Below are positions 1 through 6,003 of a DNA stretch of 31,962 bases, one piece after another. Numbering within the stretch: position 1 is the stretch's first letter; every line of letters starts with the position of its first letter. Source of the DNA: a virus; the IMG/VR virus record IMGVR_UViG_3300037847_001791, positions 1 through 31,962 of that record; one strand, written 5' to 3'. The position numbers and the translations under genes were made by a program. Under the pieces are notes generated by a model that saw nothing but the letters and a program-made list of their open reading frames with translations, had not been told where the DNA came from and made no database searches.

Positions 1-90
1 AAAATTACCTACTCACAAGACAGTAGTATTAATAGTAACTTTGCACCTGTTAATGAAACGGCAACAAACAAAACAACTTATACAATATAA
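1..90 (+). CDS. C-terminal fragment, probably of the tail fibre
   Basis: The first 30 codons are open from the left edge and end in TAA at 88-90. They encode a polar, Ser/Thr/Asn-rich tail ending in TTYTI, with no recognisable domain. The composition matches the distal part of the tail fibre that is open at the right edge. The right edge stops exactly on a codon boundary and this fragment starts on one, so the two ends can be joined in frame. If the molecule is circular or circularly permuted, this is the last 29 residues of the fibre gene beginning at 29434. The joining is inference; the open frame and phase are seen directly. Confidence 0.55.
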   Translation, partial: KITYSQDSSINSNFAPVNETATNKTTYTI

Positions 91-102
91 AGGGTTTAGT
101 TT

Positions 103-300
103 ATGGATAAGCGCACACGTACACTTAACCAAGCTCATGCTCGGATAGATGATGTTGAAAAGGACGTTATCGAAATGAAAACCGAAATGAAAATACAGCA
201 TAAAGATCTTTACAATCGCGTTAAGCGTATGGAAGCGATAATGATTTGTATTACTGGTGCAAGCTTGTTGCTACTATTACGCATGACATTTCTGAGCTAG
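103..300 (+). CDS. small coiled-coil protein with C-terminal membrane anchor
   Basis: This 65-residue protein has a charged, heptad-like helix (about residues 5-45, rich in K, E, D, R) followed by one hydrophobic segment (about 46-62, with IMICITGASLLLLL). An N-terminal coiled coil plus C-terminal TM helix is the architecture of XhlA-type holin accessory proteins. A purine-rich AAGGG lies about 10 bases before the ATG. It opens a co-directional run that leads to the holin and endolysin, which supports a lysis-associated or membrane role. No motif proves the function. Confidence 0.7.
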   Translation: MDKRTRTLNQAHARIDDVEKDVIEMKTEMKIQHKDLYNRVKRMEAIMICITGASLLLLLRMTFLS

Positions 301-304
301 GCAA

Positions 305-781
305 ATGGACCCGGTTAGTGCGGTAGCTATGGCAACTGGCGCGTACAAAACACTTCGCGCTGCCATTAGTGCCGGAGACGATCTCATGTCGATGGGAAAT
401 TCTTTAGCTACTTGGGGAAAGGCCGTTTCAGATTTTACGCGCATAGAAGAACGGCAAAAAAATCCACCTTTTTGGGAAAAAACATTTAAAGGATCGGATG
501 AAGAAAACGCTATTTTGATATGGAACAACAGGCGCAAGCTCGACGAAATGAGAGAGTCGCTCCGGGCTGAGATCAGTTTTTTGTACGGACCAGCCGCGTG
601 GAAAGAAATTTTAAGAATTGAGGCAGAACAACGGCGTATAAGAAAAGAAGCAGCTTATAAAAAACAGGAACAGATTGATGCGATTATTAACTTTGTTATT
701 GGGTTCGTCATTTTTCTGCTTAGTGGCGGTATTTTGTTTTGCATTTTCTATTTCATTGGCAAATATCAAGGTCGGTGGTGA
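305..781 (+). CDS. conserved marine-podophage membrane protein
   Basis: This is a 158-residue protein. The N-terminus (MDPVSAVAMATGAYKTLRAAI, about 1-30) is a mildly hydrophobic helix. The middle contains NPPFWEKTFKGSDEENAILIW and LYGPAAWKEILRIEA, which I recognise from a family of uncharacterised proteins common in marine podoviruses. A strong TM helix (about 130-152, FVIGFVIFLLSGGILFCIF) lies near the C-terminus. The stop overlaps the next start (TGATG at 779-783), so the two are probably translated together. Function is unknown; a structural or membrane role near lysis genes is inferred from position. Confidence 0.75.
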   Translation: MDPVSAVAMATGAYKTLRAAISAGDDLMSMGNSLATWGKAVSDFTRIEERQKNPPFWEKTFKGSDEENAILIWNNRRKLDEMRESLRAEISFLYGPAAWKEILRIEAEQRRIRKEAAYKKQEQIDAIINFVIGFVIFLLSGGILFCIFYFIGKYQGRW

Positions 782-942
782 TGTGGGTATTGCTATGGAT
801 ACAGCTGGTAAGTGGCACATTCGACCATTACCATATAAACAGTTACGCGAGTGAAGAGGCTTGTAAGCAAGGCAAAGCAGAAGCAAAGGTGCTAGTCACT
901 AGCCAAAACTCTAAAGTAGTGTGTATTAAAATTGAACGGTGA
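781..942 (+). CDS. small exported protein
   Basis: I chose the ATG at 781, which overlaps the upstream stop, rather than a longer TTG-started frame from 739. The 53-residue product begins with a short hydrophobic segment (WVLLWIQLVSG) that looks like a signal peptide or anchor. A small polar domain follows, with two cysteines (in EEACKQG and KVVCIKI) that could form a disulfide in the periplasm. The pattern of a hydrophobic start, an aromatic stretch, a central Cys and a C-terminal Cys recurs in small marine phage proteins of unknown function. It lies inside the tightly packed lysis operon. Confidence 0.65.
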   Translation: MWVLLWIQLVSGTFDHYHINSYASEEACKQGKAEAKVLVTSQNSKVVCIKIER

Positions 943-1052
943 TATTAAAAGAGTGGCGTAATAAATATATTATCTATGATAAAAACGGAAAAGTTGTTAT
1001 AATAACACGCGCTAAAAACGTAGCTATTAAATACGCAAGGTCTTTGAAATGA
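939..1052 (+). CDS. 37-residue basic micro-protein, GTG start
   Basis: A GTG codon at 939 overlaps the previous stop as GTGA, and the frame stays open to TGA at 1050-1052, which in turn overlaps the next ATG. The product contains EWRNKYIIYDKNGKVVIITR and a basic C-terminus. It looks like a small beta-hairpin protein, and I have a faint memory of similar short marine phage proteins. The gene exactly fills the 106-base space between two genes, with 4-base overlaps at both ends. That is strong contextual evidence for a real, translationally coupled gene. Function is unknown. Confidence 0.6.
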   Translation: MILKEWRNKYIIYDKNGKVVIITRAKNVAIKYARSLK

Positions 1053-1396
1053 CTGAATTTGAAAAAGCCGATCTAAACAATAACGGCGTTATAGAAAAAG
1101 CTGAGTGGAACAAACTGGCTTTGGAAGATCGCAGATTAGAAATGATTGACCGAGATCTAAAGCGCAATGCGGAGCGTAGGTTTACCGGGTTCGCTCTTGC
1201 CGGGATGCTCATATATCCGTTTATTATTTTGTTAGCTTCTGTTCTTGGCTTTGACAAAGCAGCTAGTCTTATCACAGATATAGCAAGTGTATACGTGATT
1301 GCTGCATCAGGTGTGGTTGCTGCCTTTATGGGATTTAATGCGTATGCTGCAAAAGCGGAGCCGAAAAAAGCAAGCATACAAATGGAGGGAGATTGA
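1049..1396 (+). CDS. EF-hand-bearing two-TM membrane protein
   Basis: The 115-residue protein starts with a canonical EF-hand loop at about residues 8-19: D8, N10, N12, G13, I15, E16 and E19 (DLNNNGVIEKAE) fit the Ca2+ ligand pattern. A charged helix follows (about 20-47), then two hydrophobic segments (about 48-67, FALAGMLIYPFIILLASVLG, and 75-97), and a charged tail. A single N-terminal EF-hand tied to a small membrane protein next to a 3-TM holin suggests a holin-like or holin-regulating role, possibly Ca2+ responsive. The EF-hand and TM segments are seen; the role is inferred. Its stop overlaps the holin start (TGATG). Confidence 0.75.
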   Translation: MTEFEKADLNNNGVIEKAEWNKLALEDRRLEMIDRDLKRNAERRFTGFALAGMLIYPFIILLASVLGFDKAASLITDIASVYVIAASGVVAAFMGFNAYAAKAEPKKASIQMEGD

Positions 1397-1782
1397 TGTT
1401 TGATTTATTAGGAAAGCTGGTAGATCCAGTAAGCAATATTCTTGATAAAGTTATTGAAGATAAAGATCAGAAAGCAAAGCTAGCCCACGAAATTGCAACA
1501 ATGGCAGAGAAAAATTCTCAAGCTTTGATGATGCAACAGTTAGAAATTTTAAAAGCTGATGCACAAGGTAACTGGTTTCAAGCTTCTTGGCGTCCACTTA
1601 TCGGTTGGATTTGTGGTATATCATTAGGAATAAATTACATGGTTGCGCCCATTGCATTAGGTTTTGGTTTTGCAATACCGCAAGCTGATATGTCAGTAAT
1701 GATGCCATTGTTACTTGGTATGCTTGGTATTGGTGGTATGCGTTCATTTGACAAGTTACAAAAAACGGATAGCAAAAAATGA
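1396..1782 (+). CDS. 3-TM holin (GTA holin family type)
   Basis: The 128-residue protein has an amphipathic charged N-terminal half (about 1-45). Then comes the motif NWFQASWRPLIGWICG (about 54-69), which is characteristic of the 3-TM holins of phages and gene transfer agents. Two hydrophobic segments follow (about 63-90 and 98-118), and a short charged tail. I used the ATG at 1396, which overlaps the preceding stop, rather than the TTG one codon earlier. Holins permeabilise the inner membrane so that endolysin reaches the wall. Its place two genes upstream of the M15 endolysin fits this role. Confidence 0.85.
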   Translation: MFDLLGKLVDPVSNILDKVIEDKDQKAKLAHEIATMAEKNSQALMMQQLEILKADAQGNWFQASWRPLIGWICGISLGINYMVAPIALGFGFAIPQADMSVMMPLLLGMLGIGGMRSFDKLQKTDSKK

Positions 1783-2039
1783 AAGTTAATGTTGGTTTAG
1801 CGTTTGCAATGGTTGTGCAGCTGGTGGCATTAGTGTGGTATATTTCCGGGCTTGTGCATGATTTAGAACACTTGCAACAAACTGTGTCGGCGCAAGACGA
1901 ATTGATTAGACTGATAGATCAAGACGTAAATGACCTGTGGGCGTTCTGTACATTTACAGAAAACAAATGGGCAGAAGCTTATAGCAGTGACATGGTGTAT
2001 GAAAGATTGTGTGGAACAAAGGAGTTTGTTGAGCAATGA
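1779..2039 (+). CDS. membrane-anchored coiled-coil lysis accessory, spanin-like
   Basis: This 86-residue protein has one N-terminal TM helix (about 4-26, VGLAFAMVVQLVALVWYISGL). A predicted coiled-coil region follows (about 28-52, with hydrophobic heptads), then a C-terminal part with two Cys. An N-in signal anchor plus periplasmic coiled coil lying between a holin and an endolysin is typical of an inner-membrane spanin (Rz-like) or a holin partner. I see no matching outer-membrane lipoprotein gene nested in it, so the spanin assignment is tentative. It starts in an ATGA overlap with the holin and ends in an ATGA overlap with the endolysin. Confidence 0.65.
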   Translation: MKVNVGLAFAMVVQLVALVWYISGLVHDLEHLQQTVSAQDELIRLIDQDVNDLWAFCTFTENKWAEAYSSDMVYERLCGTKEFVEQ

Positions 2040-2491
2040 GTTTTAAACTAGGAAAGCGTAGCCTTGAAAGATTAGAAGGTGTAGACGAGCGCATGGTTGC
2101 TGTTGTTAAACACGCAATCGGTGCAACTAAAATAGACTTTGGTGTTATCTGTGGCTTGCGAACTATCGAAGAGCAGAAAGCTCTTGTGGCAAAAGGCGCA
2201 AGTCAAACAATGAAATCTAAGCACATTGATGGTATCGCTGTAGATCTTATGGCGTACATTGGTAGCCGGGCAAGCTGGGAACTAAACTTGTATGACGATA
2301 TAGCTGATGCAATGGCAGAAGGTGCAAGGGCTTGTGATGTTCCTGTACGCTGGGGCGCAGCATGGACTGTTCCAAACATAGCGCATTGGGATGGCACAAT
2401 GGAAGCTGCAATGAACGATTATATTGATACCCGGCGTGGTCAGGGTCGCAGACCATTTATTGATGGTCCACATTTTGAACTAATGGTATAG
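2036..2491 (+). CDS. endolysin, peptidase M15 (L-Ala-D-Glu/D-Ala-D-Ala type)
   Basis: The 151-residue single-domain enzyme carries the M15 zinc-site pattern: SKHIDGIAVDL gives ligands H63 and D70, and the C-terminal GPHFEL gives the third ligand H146. CGLRTIEEQKALVAKG (about 40-54) matches the region preceding the active site in phage T5-like and VanY-like peptidases. Such enzymes cut peptide cross-links in murein and release virions. There is no signal peptide, so it needs the holin. The length is normal for a one-domain phage peptidase. The sequence match is strong; the exact bond cleaved is not determinable here. Confidence 0.9.
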   Translation: MSFKLGKRSLERLEGVDERMVAVVKHAIGATKIDFGVICGLRTIEEQKALVAKGASQTMKSKHIDGIAVDLMAYIGSRASWELNLYDDIADAMAEGARACDVPVRWGAAWTVPNIAHWDGTMEAAMNDYIDTRRGQGRRPFIDGPHFELMV

Positions 2492-2500
2492 GAGAAAGCA

Positions 2501-2683
2501 ATGCCACATGGAAAGAAACACGGTCTTTATGAAAATATCAGGTTAAAAAAGGCTAGAATTGCTGCCGGAAGTGGAGAAAAAATGAGGAAGCCCGGCACAC
2601 CCGGCGCGCCTACTGCACAGAATTTTAAAGATGCAGCAAAGACCGCAAAGAAACCTAAGAAAAAATCTATGATGAATAGGTAG
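2501..2683 (+). CDS. small Lys-rich protein ending in SMM motif (array member 1)
   Basis: A 60-residue, strongly basic protein with the segment RIAAGSGEKMRKPGTPGAPTA, a pattern I recognise from marine phage hypotheticals. It has a lysine-rich C-terminus ending KKSMMNR. GGAGAAAGCA precedes the ATG and serves as ribosome-binding site. It is the first of five consecutive tiny basic genes (2501-3347), four of which carry a lysine-rich stretch followed by SMM-(N/D)-K/R near the C-terminus. A nucleic-acid-binding or virion-packaged role is possible from charge alone; no function is known. Confidence 0.75.
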   Translation: MPHGKKHGLYENIRLKKARIAAGSGEKMRKPGTPGAPTAQNFKDAAKTAKKPKKKSMMNR

Positions 2684-2687
2684 CGTC

Positions 2688-3005
2688 ATGGCAAAGTCAC
2701 CAGCATGGCAGCGTAAAGAGGGTAAAGCAAAAAGCGGCGGTCTAAATGAAAAAGGTCGTAGATCTTACGAGCGCGCTAATCCCGGTTCTAATTTAAAAGC
2801 GCCTGTAAAATCTGGTAACAACCCAAGACGCGCATCTTTTTTGTCTCGCATGGGCAACATGAAAGGTCCAGAGCGTGATGAAAAGGGTAGACCAACGAGG
2901 CTTTTAAAATCTTTACAAGCATGGGGTGCTTCTAGCAAAGCTGATGCTAGAAAAAAAGGTAAGCGTATTTCTATGATGAACAAAAGGAAAAAACAAAATG
3001 CCTGA
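2688..3005 (+). CDS. basic DUF6321-like phage protein with SMM tail (array member 2)
   Basis: The 105-residue protein begins SPAWQRKEGKAKSGGLNEKG and contains RRASFLSRMGNMKGPERDE and KGRPTRLL. I recognise this pattern from a widespread cyanophage and marine phage protein family (DUF6321 by memory). The C-terminus has KRISMMNKRKKQNA, which shares the SMM-N-K motif with its neighbours. It is predicted to be soluble and very basic, with no membrane segment. Its stop lies 8 bases inside the next gene. Function is unknown; several such proteins in a row next to lysis genes suggest late expression. Confidence 0.75.
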   Translation: MAKSPAWQRKEGKAKSGGLNEKGRRSYERANPGSNLKAPVKSGNNPRRASFLSRMGNMKGPERDEKGRPTRLLKSLQAWGASSKADARKKGKRISMMNKRKKQNA

Positions 3006-3159
3006 GAAGTTAGAACGAAGTTTAATGGATCGCGCTACAAAGAAAGGTCTTAAAGGTAAGAAAAAAGACGCTTACGTTTATGGCACAATGCAAAAAGTTG
3101 GCGGTCCAAAACTAGCAAAGAAAGCAGCGGAGACAGGAAATGTACGGAAAAAAACGTAA
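2998..3159 (+). CDS. 53-residue basic protein (array member 3)
   Basis: ATG at 2998 lies inside the end of the previous gene and the frame runs to TAA at 3157-3159. The product begins MPEKLERSLMDRATKKGLKG and contains DAYVYGTMQKVG, a signature I associate with very short basic proteins of marine phages. It lacks the SMM tail and ends VRKKT. It overlaps the next gene by 20 bases. Recognition of the family pattern plus exact fit in the overlapping gene chain supports it being real. No function is known. Confidence 0.65.
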   Translation: MPEKLERSLMDRATKKGLKGKKKDAYVYGTMQKVGGPKLAKKAAETGNVRKKT

Positions 3160-3199
3160 GCCTAAAAAGTCTATGATGGACAAAGGTTATGGCAAGTAA
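3140..3199 (+). CDS. 19-residue micro-protein consisting almost only of the SMM motif (array member 4)
   Basis: ATG at 3140 is preceded by GGAG at a normal distance and is followed by 19 codons and TAA. The product reads MYGKKRKPKKSMMDKGYGK. It is the motif shared by the C-termini of the neighbouring genes without any other domain. It overlaps array member 3 by 20 bases and the next gene by 11 bases. So short a frame could be chance, but the repeat of the motif, the upstream purine-rich site and the gene chain argue that it is translated. The function is unknown. Confidence 0.5.
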   Translation: MYGKKRKPKKSMMDKGYGK

Positions 3200-3347
3200 G
3201 CGCAAGCATTTTTTGCCAAACGGCAAAGAGTATAAAGGACCGACACATAAAATGTCAGACGGTTCGTTACATACTGGCGCTACGCACACAAAAAACAGTC
3301 AGGTTTTGTCAGATAAAAAACCAAAGTCTATGATGGATAAAAAATAG
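3189..3347 (+). CDS. 52-residue basic protein with SMM tail (array member 5)
   Basis: The frame from ATG 3189 to TAG 3345-3347 encodes a protein with FLPNGKEYKGPTHKMSDGSLHTGATHTKNSQ. I recognise this His/Gly/Lys-rich pattern from small proteins in many marine phages. The C-terminus is KKPKSMMDKK, again the shared motif. It ends the rightward gene block; the next base pair but one starts the converging leftward gene. The 3' end of the coding sequence forms one arm of a hairpin that may terminate transcription from both sides. Confidence 0.65.
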   Translation: MASKRKHFLPNGKEYKGPTHKMSDGSLHTGATHTKNSQVLSDKKPKSMMDKK

Positions 3348-3358
3348 ACTACGGTTTT
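3317..3358. terminator. possible bidirectional terminator between converging operons
   Basis: Arms AAAACC-aa-AGTCTA (3317-3330) and TAGACT-ac-GGTTTT (3345-3358) pair as 12 of 14 positions around a 14-base loop. Read rightward it ends in GGTTTT; read leftward it ends in GGTTTTTT. It lies exactly where the operons converge, overlapping the ends of both coding regions. The stem is AT-rich, so it would be a weak to moderate terminator. Confidence 0.5.
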
Positions 3359-3564
3359 GGCATTGGTTTGACATAGTCCTTTGACACAACGTTAGTGCCT
3401 TGGCAGTACACAGCTGCATCTTTTCCATACGGCTCTAGTATGTCTGACATATGCTGTATGCTGTACGAACAATCGTCAAAGCTAGGTAGCAGTATGCTTG
3501 TCTTTAGCTCCTCACCTTGCACAAAATAACTAATCATAAGAAATGTAAAATAAGTTTTTATCAT
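3349..3564 (-). CDS. small secreted or periplasmic protein
   Basis: The 71-residue product opens with a signal-peptide-like segment (MIKTYFTFLMISYFVQG, then charged EELKTS). A short mature part follows with two cysteines (DDCSYSI and AVYCQGT) that could pair in the periplasm. I have seen the mature pattern (KTSILLP..D.CSYSI...IL.PYGK...C) in small marine phage proteins of unknown function. It is the last gene of the leftward recombination operon and begins in an ATGA overlap with the gene before it. An exported early product could act at the cell envelope, for example in superinfection control, but that is speculation. Confidence 0.65.
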   Translation of the reverse strand: MIKTYFTFLMISYFVQGEELKTSILLPSFDDCSYSIQHMSDILEPYGKDAAVYCQGTNVVSKDYVKPMPKP

Positions 3565-3782
3565 TTTTGGTTCTCTAACAAGTGTGAATTTTTTAACCTT
3601 AATTCTGCATCTTTTATTTTTGTAGCAGCTGTTGTAACAAAACTTTTAATTTTATTTACATCTTCTTGAGCAAAATTTTCTACATAGTCACCAATCTTTA
3701 TGCCTAAAAATAACGGCGTTTCTTCATCATATATTAAAGTAATATGTTCTCGCAATTCTAACCTACGTACTTCTTTTATCAT
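3561..3782 (-). CDS. small acidic protein of unknown function
   Basis: I use the ATG at 3782 because GAGGT lies 7 bases before it; a GTG three codons upstream is the alternative. The 73-residue product is predicted to be mixed alpha/beta: a strand-rich N-terminal part (RLELREHITLIYDEETPLFLGIKIGDYV) is followed by a helix. No motif is recognised. It sits downstream of the recombination genes after a 54-base leader containing a stable hairpin, and its stop overlaps the next start (ATGA). Confidence 0.6.
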   Translation of the reverse strand: MIKEVRRLELREHITLIYDEETPLFLGIKIGDYVENFAQEDVNKIKSFVTTAATKIKDAELRLKNSHLLENQK

Positions 3783-3816
3783 TGTAATCACCTCATAGTT
3801 TTATTATTGTAAGTAA

Positions 3817-3839
3817 GGGGCAGTACCTCCGTCTGCCCC
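3817..3839 (-). promoter_or_regulatory. stable hairpin in leftward leader
   Basis: GGGGCAG (3817-3823) pairs perfectly with CTGCCCC (3833-3839) around a 9-base loop. In the leftward transcript the loop carries ACGGAGGTA, a ribosome-binding-site-like sequence displayed in a loop. The stem is followed by a mixed TTACTTAC rather than a T run, so it is a poor intrinsic terminator. An RNA processing, attenuation or protein-binding element is more likely. It sits between the HTH gene stop and the next start. Confidence 0.5.
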
Positions 3840-3844
3840 ACGAT

Positions 3845-4135
3845 TTACTTCCACGGTTCCATTGGTAAAGTTATGTGACGCTTGCGCGTAACTTTATCTA
3901 TTTGTGTTTTACCATTACCGTTACTACGAACAAATTCTACACCCATACGATACGCTAACGTGCGTAAATTAGTAGGGTCTATACCAAGCTCTTTAGCTGC
4001 TACGCCTATTGTTTGATTATTGTATTGCAGTAACAAGCTTTTCATTTCCTCATAGTATTTTGCTTTTAATGCCGGGTACGGCTTTACTTCTGCCACGGTG
4101 CTTTCTGCGCTGGTGGCTGTTGCTGTTGTTGCCAT
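3845..4135 (-). CDS. small DNA-binding-like (HTH) protein, start uncertain
   Basis: The solid part of this protein is its C-terminal half. MKSLLLQYNNQTIGVAAKELGIDPTNLRTLAYRMGVEF reads as a helix-turn-helix with a basic tail ending in MEPWK. Three starts are possible: 4207 (a purine-rich site 13 bases away, long overlap with the upstream gene), 4135 (used here, moderate overlap) and 4045 (GAGGA nearly touching the ATG). Residues before the HTH are Thr/Ala/Ser-rich and overlap the Gln-rich end of the upstream gene in another frame. It is probably a DNA-binding partner of the recombination genes; the function is inferred. Confidence 0.55.
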   Translation of the reverse strand: MATTATATSAESTVAEVKPYPALKAKYYEEMKSLLLQYNNQTIGVAAKELGIDPTNLRTLAYRMGVEFVRSNGNGKTQIDKVTRKRHITLPMEPWK

Positions 4136-4428
4136 TGGTTTGCCTGTGGTTGTTCTTGTTGTGCTTTCGGATTTGGAAACAGTGTTATGCTGCCGATCTT
4201 GGGCCATTGTTTTGCATCATCTCCTTGTTTAGCGCTTACAGCTAAACTTACGACAAGCCTATGCTGTAACATAATATCATGTATTTGTTGTATCGCAGCC
4301 ATAGCTGCCGGGTCACCTTTATTTTCTTTAGGTTCGTTTATCCATGCAGATATAGCCATATTAACAGCCTGTCCGTTATTCATAAAGCCTTGTATTTGGC
4401 AGTTAGTATTTCCTAATTGTGGTTTCAT
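4084..4428 (-). CDS. possible ssDNA-binding or recombination accessory protein
   Basis: The 114-residue protein has an ordered N-terminal part (QIQGFMNNGQAVNMAISAWINEPK, then a helix, then RLVVSLAVSAK and WPKIGSITLFPNPK). A low-complexity Gln/Pro/Trp-rich tail follows from about residue 88 and ends APWQK. A compact beta-rich core plus disordered Q/P tail resembles small phage ssDNA-binding proteins, but the acidic tip typical of SSB is absent. It starts in an ATGA overlap with the annealing-protein gene, which places it in the exonuclease-annealase operon. Confidence in coding is high, in function low. Confidence 0.6.
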   Translation of the reverse strand: MKPQLGNTNCQIQGFMNNGQAVNMAISAWINEPKENKGDPAAMAAIQQIHDIMLQHRLVVSLAVSAKQGDDAKQWPKIGSITLFPNPKAQQEQPQANQWQQQQQPPAQKAPWQK

Positions 4429-5009
4429 AAGAAAGCCTTTCTTTTGTTAACTTCATTTTGGATTTGTTCATAAATTTTAGGATACTCTAAATTGAGTTTA
4501 TCCAGCTGGTCAGAAAAATATTCATCCCATTGCTCTAATTCATCTAAATCTTTTATACCTTTTACCTCTGCAATACGTTCATCCGCAAAATTTTGCCAAA
4601 ACGCTTTTTCATCTATTGTAACTTCTTTTTGCTGTGCCTGTTCGACTTCATTGATAGAAGCATACTGACCACCATGTAAACCAATACTTGCCAACGCTCT
4701 ACCAACAGCGCTTGTCTCGCAGTTTTCTACCGCAGATGTTTTGTTAACGTTTGACGATCCGCGTATTTCTTCAGCGTATCCAGATCCAATTATCATACCG
4801 TCTTTGTTTTTTATTACAGCTTTAGCTATAACGTTGTCACCATTGTATGATATAATTTCAGTTTCTATACCATAGTCCATACCGAAAGCTCTTCTAAAAG
4901 CTTCTACTCTAACGGAAACCATTGTATATTTTTTACCGCCACGCTGTTCTACACCTTCTGTTTGATTAAGGTTGTTAACGTCTTGCATGGCTTGTTCTAA
5001 GTTACTCAC
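4425..5009 (-). CDS. single-strand annealing (Rad52/Erf-like) recombination protein
   Basis: This 194-residue protein contains KTSAVENCETSAVGRALASIGL (about 90-111), followed by GGQYASINEVEQAQQ. That is the hallmark segment of a phage family assigned to ssDNA annealing or DNA repair proteins (Rad52/Erf-like). The N-terminal half is beta-rich (YTMVSVRVEAFRRAFG...). The start is GTG at 5009, overlapping the exonuclease stop as GTGA. Next to a PD-(D/E)XK exonuclease this would form a Red-like pair: the nuclease makes 3' tails and this protein anneals them. Family membership is from memory of the motif, so the subtype is uncertain. Confidence 0.7.
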   Translation of the reverse strand: MSNLEQAMQDVNNLNQTEGVEQRGGKKYTMVSVRVEAFRRAFGMDYGIETEIISYNGDNVIAKAVIKNKDGMIIGSGYAEEIRGSSNVNKTSAVENCETSAVGRALASIGLHGGQYASINEVEQAQQKEVTIDEKAFWQNFADERIAEVKGIKDLDELEQWDEYFSDQLDKLNLEYPKIYEQIQNEVNKRKAFL

Positions 5010-5989
5010 TTTGTAACACCTCCTAATTCTTTAGCCTGTTTTAATATTTCCGGGTTCATATCACGCCACACAAAACTATCGGCAAAGTGTGGATCGCACA
5101 GCTTTAACAGTTGTTGTACGTTTTCCGTCACCATCATTAGTTTTTCCCGGCGCTGACACGCTGCAATTACATCAGCAAGCGCGTATTCTAATTCATCTAT
5201 TGTTGGTTCAAACACAACGTAACCTAATCTGTTTGCGTACACGATACGCGGTATTTTGCCAGTAAGATGCCAATACCCGGCAATCTGTTTAAGATGCGGA
5301 TCTTTTATTTTCTTTGGTAAAGAGTTTGCGCGTGGCTTATCAGTATCAACGCTCGTATCCCATTGTGTTTTTAATTCTACTGCACCTTCCTGATAATCAC
5401 CAAAGCCTAGATAATCTAGTTCGCAACCGGGCAGTTTACCGCGCAGCATTGTTTGCCCTACGATTTCATTAGCACCGTGCATTGCTTCACGTAAACCAAG
5501 CTCCGCGTTTTTACATACAAGCTCAAATTCGTTTGTGCCTATCTCGTCTTTCTTTGCTGGCTTGCCTTGCTCGTTGTAACGTGGCAGCTGCCTTCCTTCC
5601 AGTTGACGTTGTACTTTATCTTGATCTATCCAAGAACCTGTTTGCAGTGACGTTAGCACGTTCAATGCTTCCCGGTATGCTTCACCTTGCATTGCACCAT
5701 CAACTAATATTTGATCGCAAAAATATTCTACAGCCCTACCGCTGCACATATTTACGTTGTCGTTAAACTGTGCTTTGTTGCGGTAATCTATGTAATATCC
5801 AAACTTTGCTAGTATCTCTTCAGCTTGTGCAATGTCACCTTCTGTCTTGCCATTGATAATATCAAGAGCAATGTTTCTTTCTGTCCGAAGTATTCCCTTG
5901 TCGAAAAACGTATAAAAATCAGGGGTACTTGGGTTACTATGGTGATAGTAGCCTTTGCTGTATGCCCATGAAAAGTTATTTCGTATCAT
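5006..5989 (-). CDS. PD-(D/E)XK exonuclease (Red-exo/RecE/Cas4-like)
   Basis: The 327-residue protein has the fold markers of PD-(D/E)XK phage exonucleases. There is an N-proximal helix with CSGRAVEYFCDQIL (about 82-95), then LPGCELDYLGFGDYQEGAVELKTQWD (about 189-214, with the Asp and E-x-K active-site set), then the QIAGYWHLTGK helix and a strand with IVYANRLGYVVFEP. These match lambda exonuclease or RecE-type enzymes that resect double-strand ends. It is the first gene of the leftward operon, with GAAAGAG as a weak ribosome site. It likely works with the annealing protein in recombination-dependent replication and end repair. Confidence 0.75.
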   Translation of the reverse strand: MIRNNFSWAYSKGYYHHSNPSTPDFYTFFDKGILRTERNIALDIINGKTEGDIAQAEEILAKFGYYIDYRNKAQFNDNVNMCSGRAVEYFCDQILVDGAMQGEAYREALNVLTSLQTGSWIDQDKVQRQLEGRQLPRYNEQGKPAKKDEIGTNEFELVCKNAELGLREAMHGANEIVGQTMLRGKLPGCELDYLGFGDYQEGAVELKTQWDTSVDTDKPRANSLPKKIKDPHLKQIAGYWHLTGKIPRIVYANRLGYVVFEPTIDELEYALADVIAACQRREKLMMVTENVQQLLKLCDPHFADSFVWRDMNPEILKQAKELGGVTK

Positions 5990-6003
5990 TTTTTCTCTTT
6001 CGA

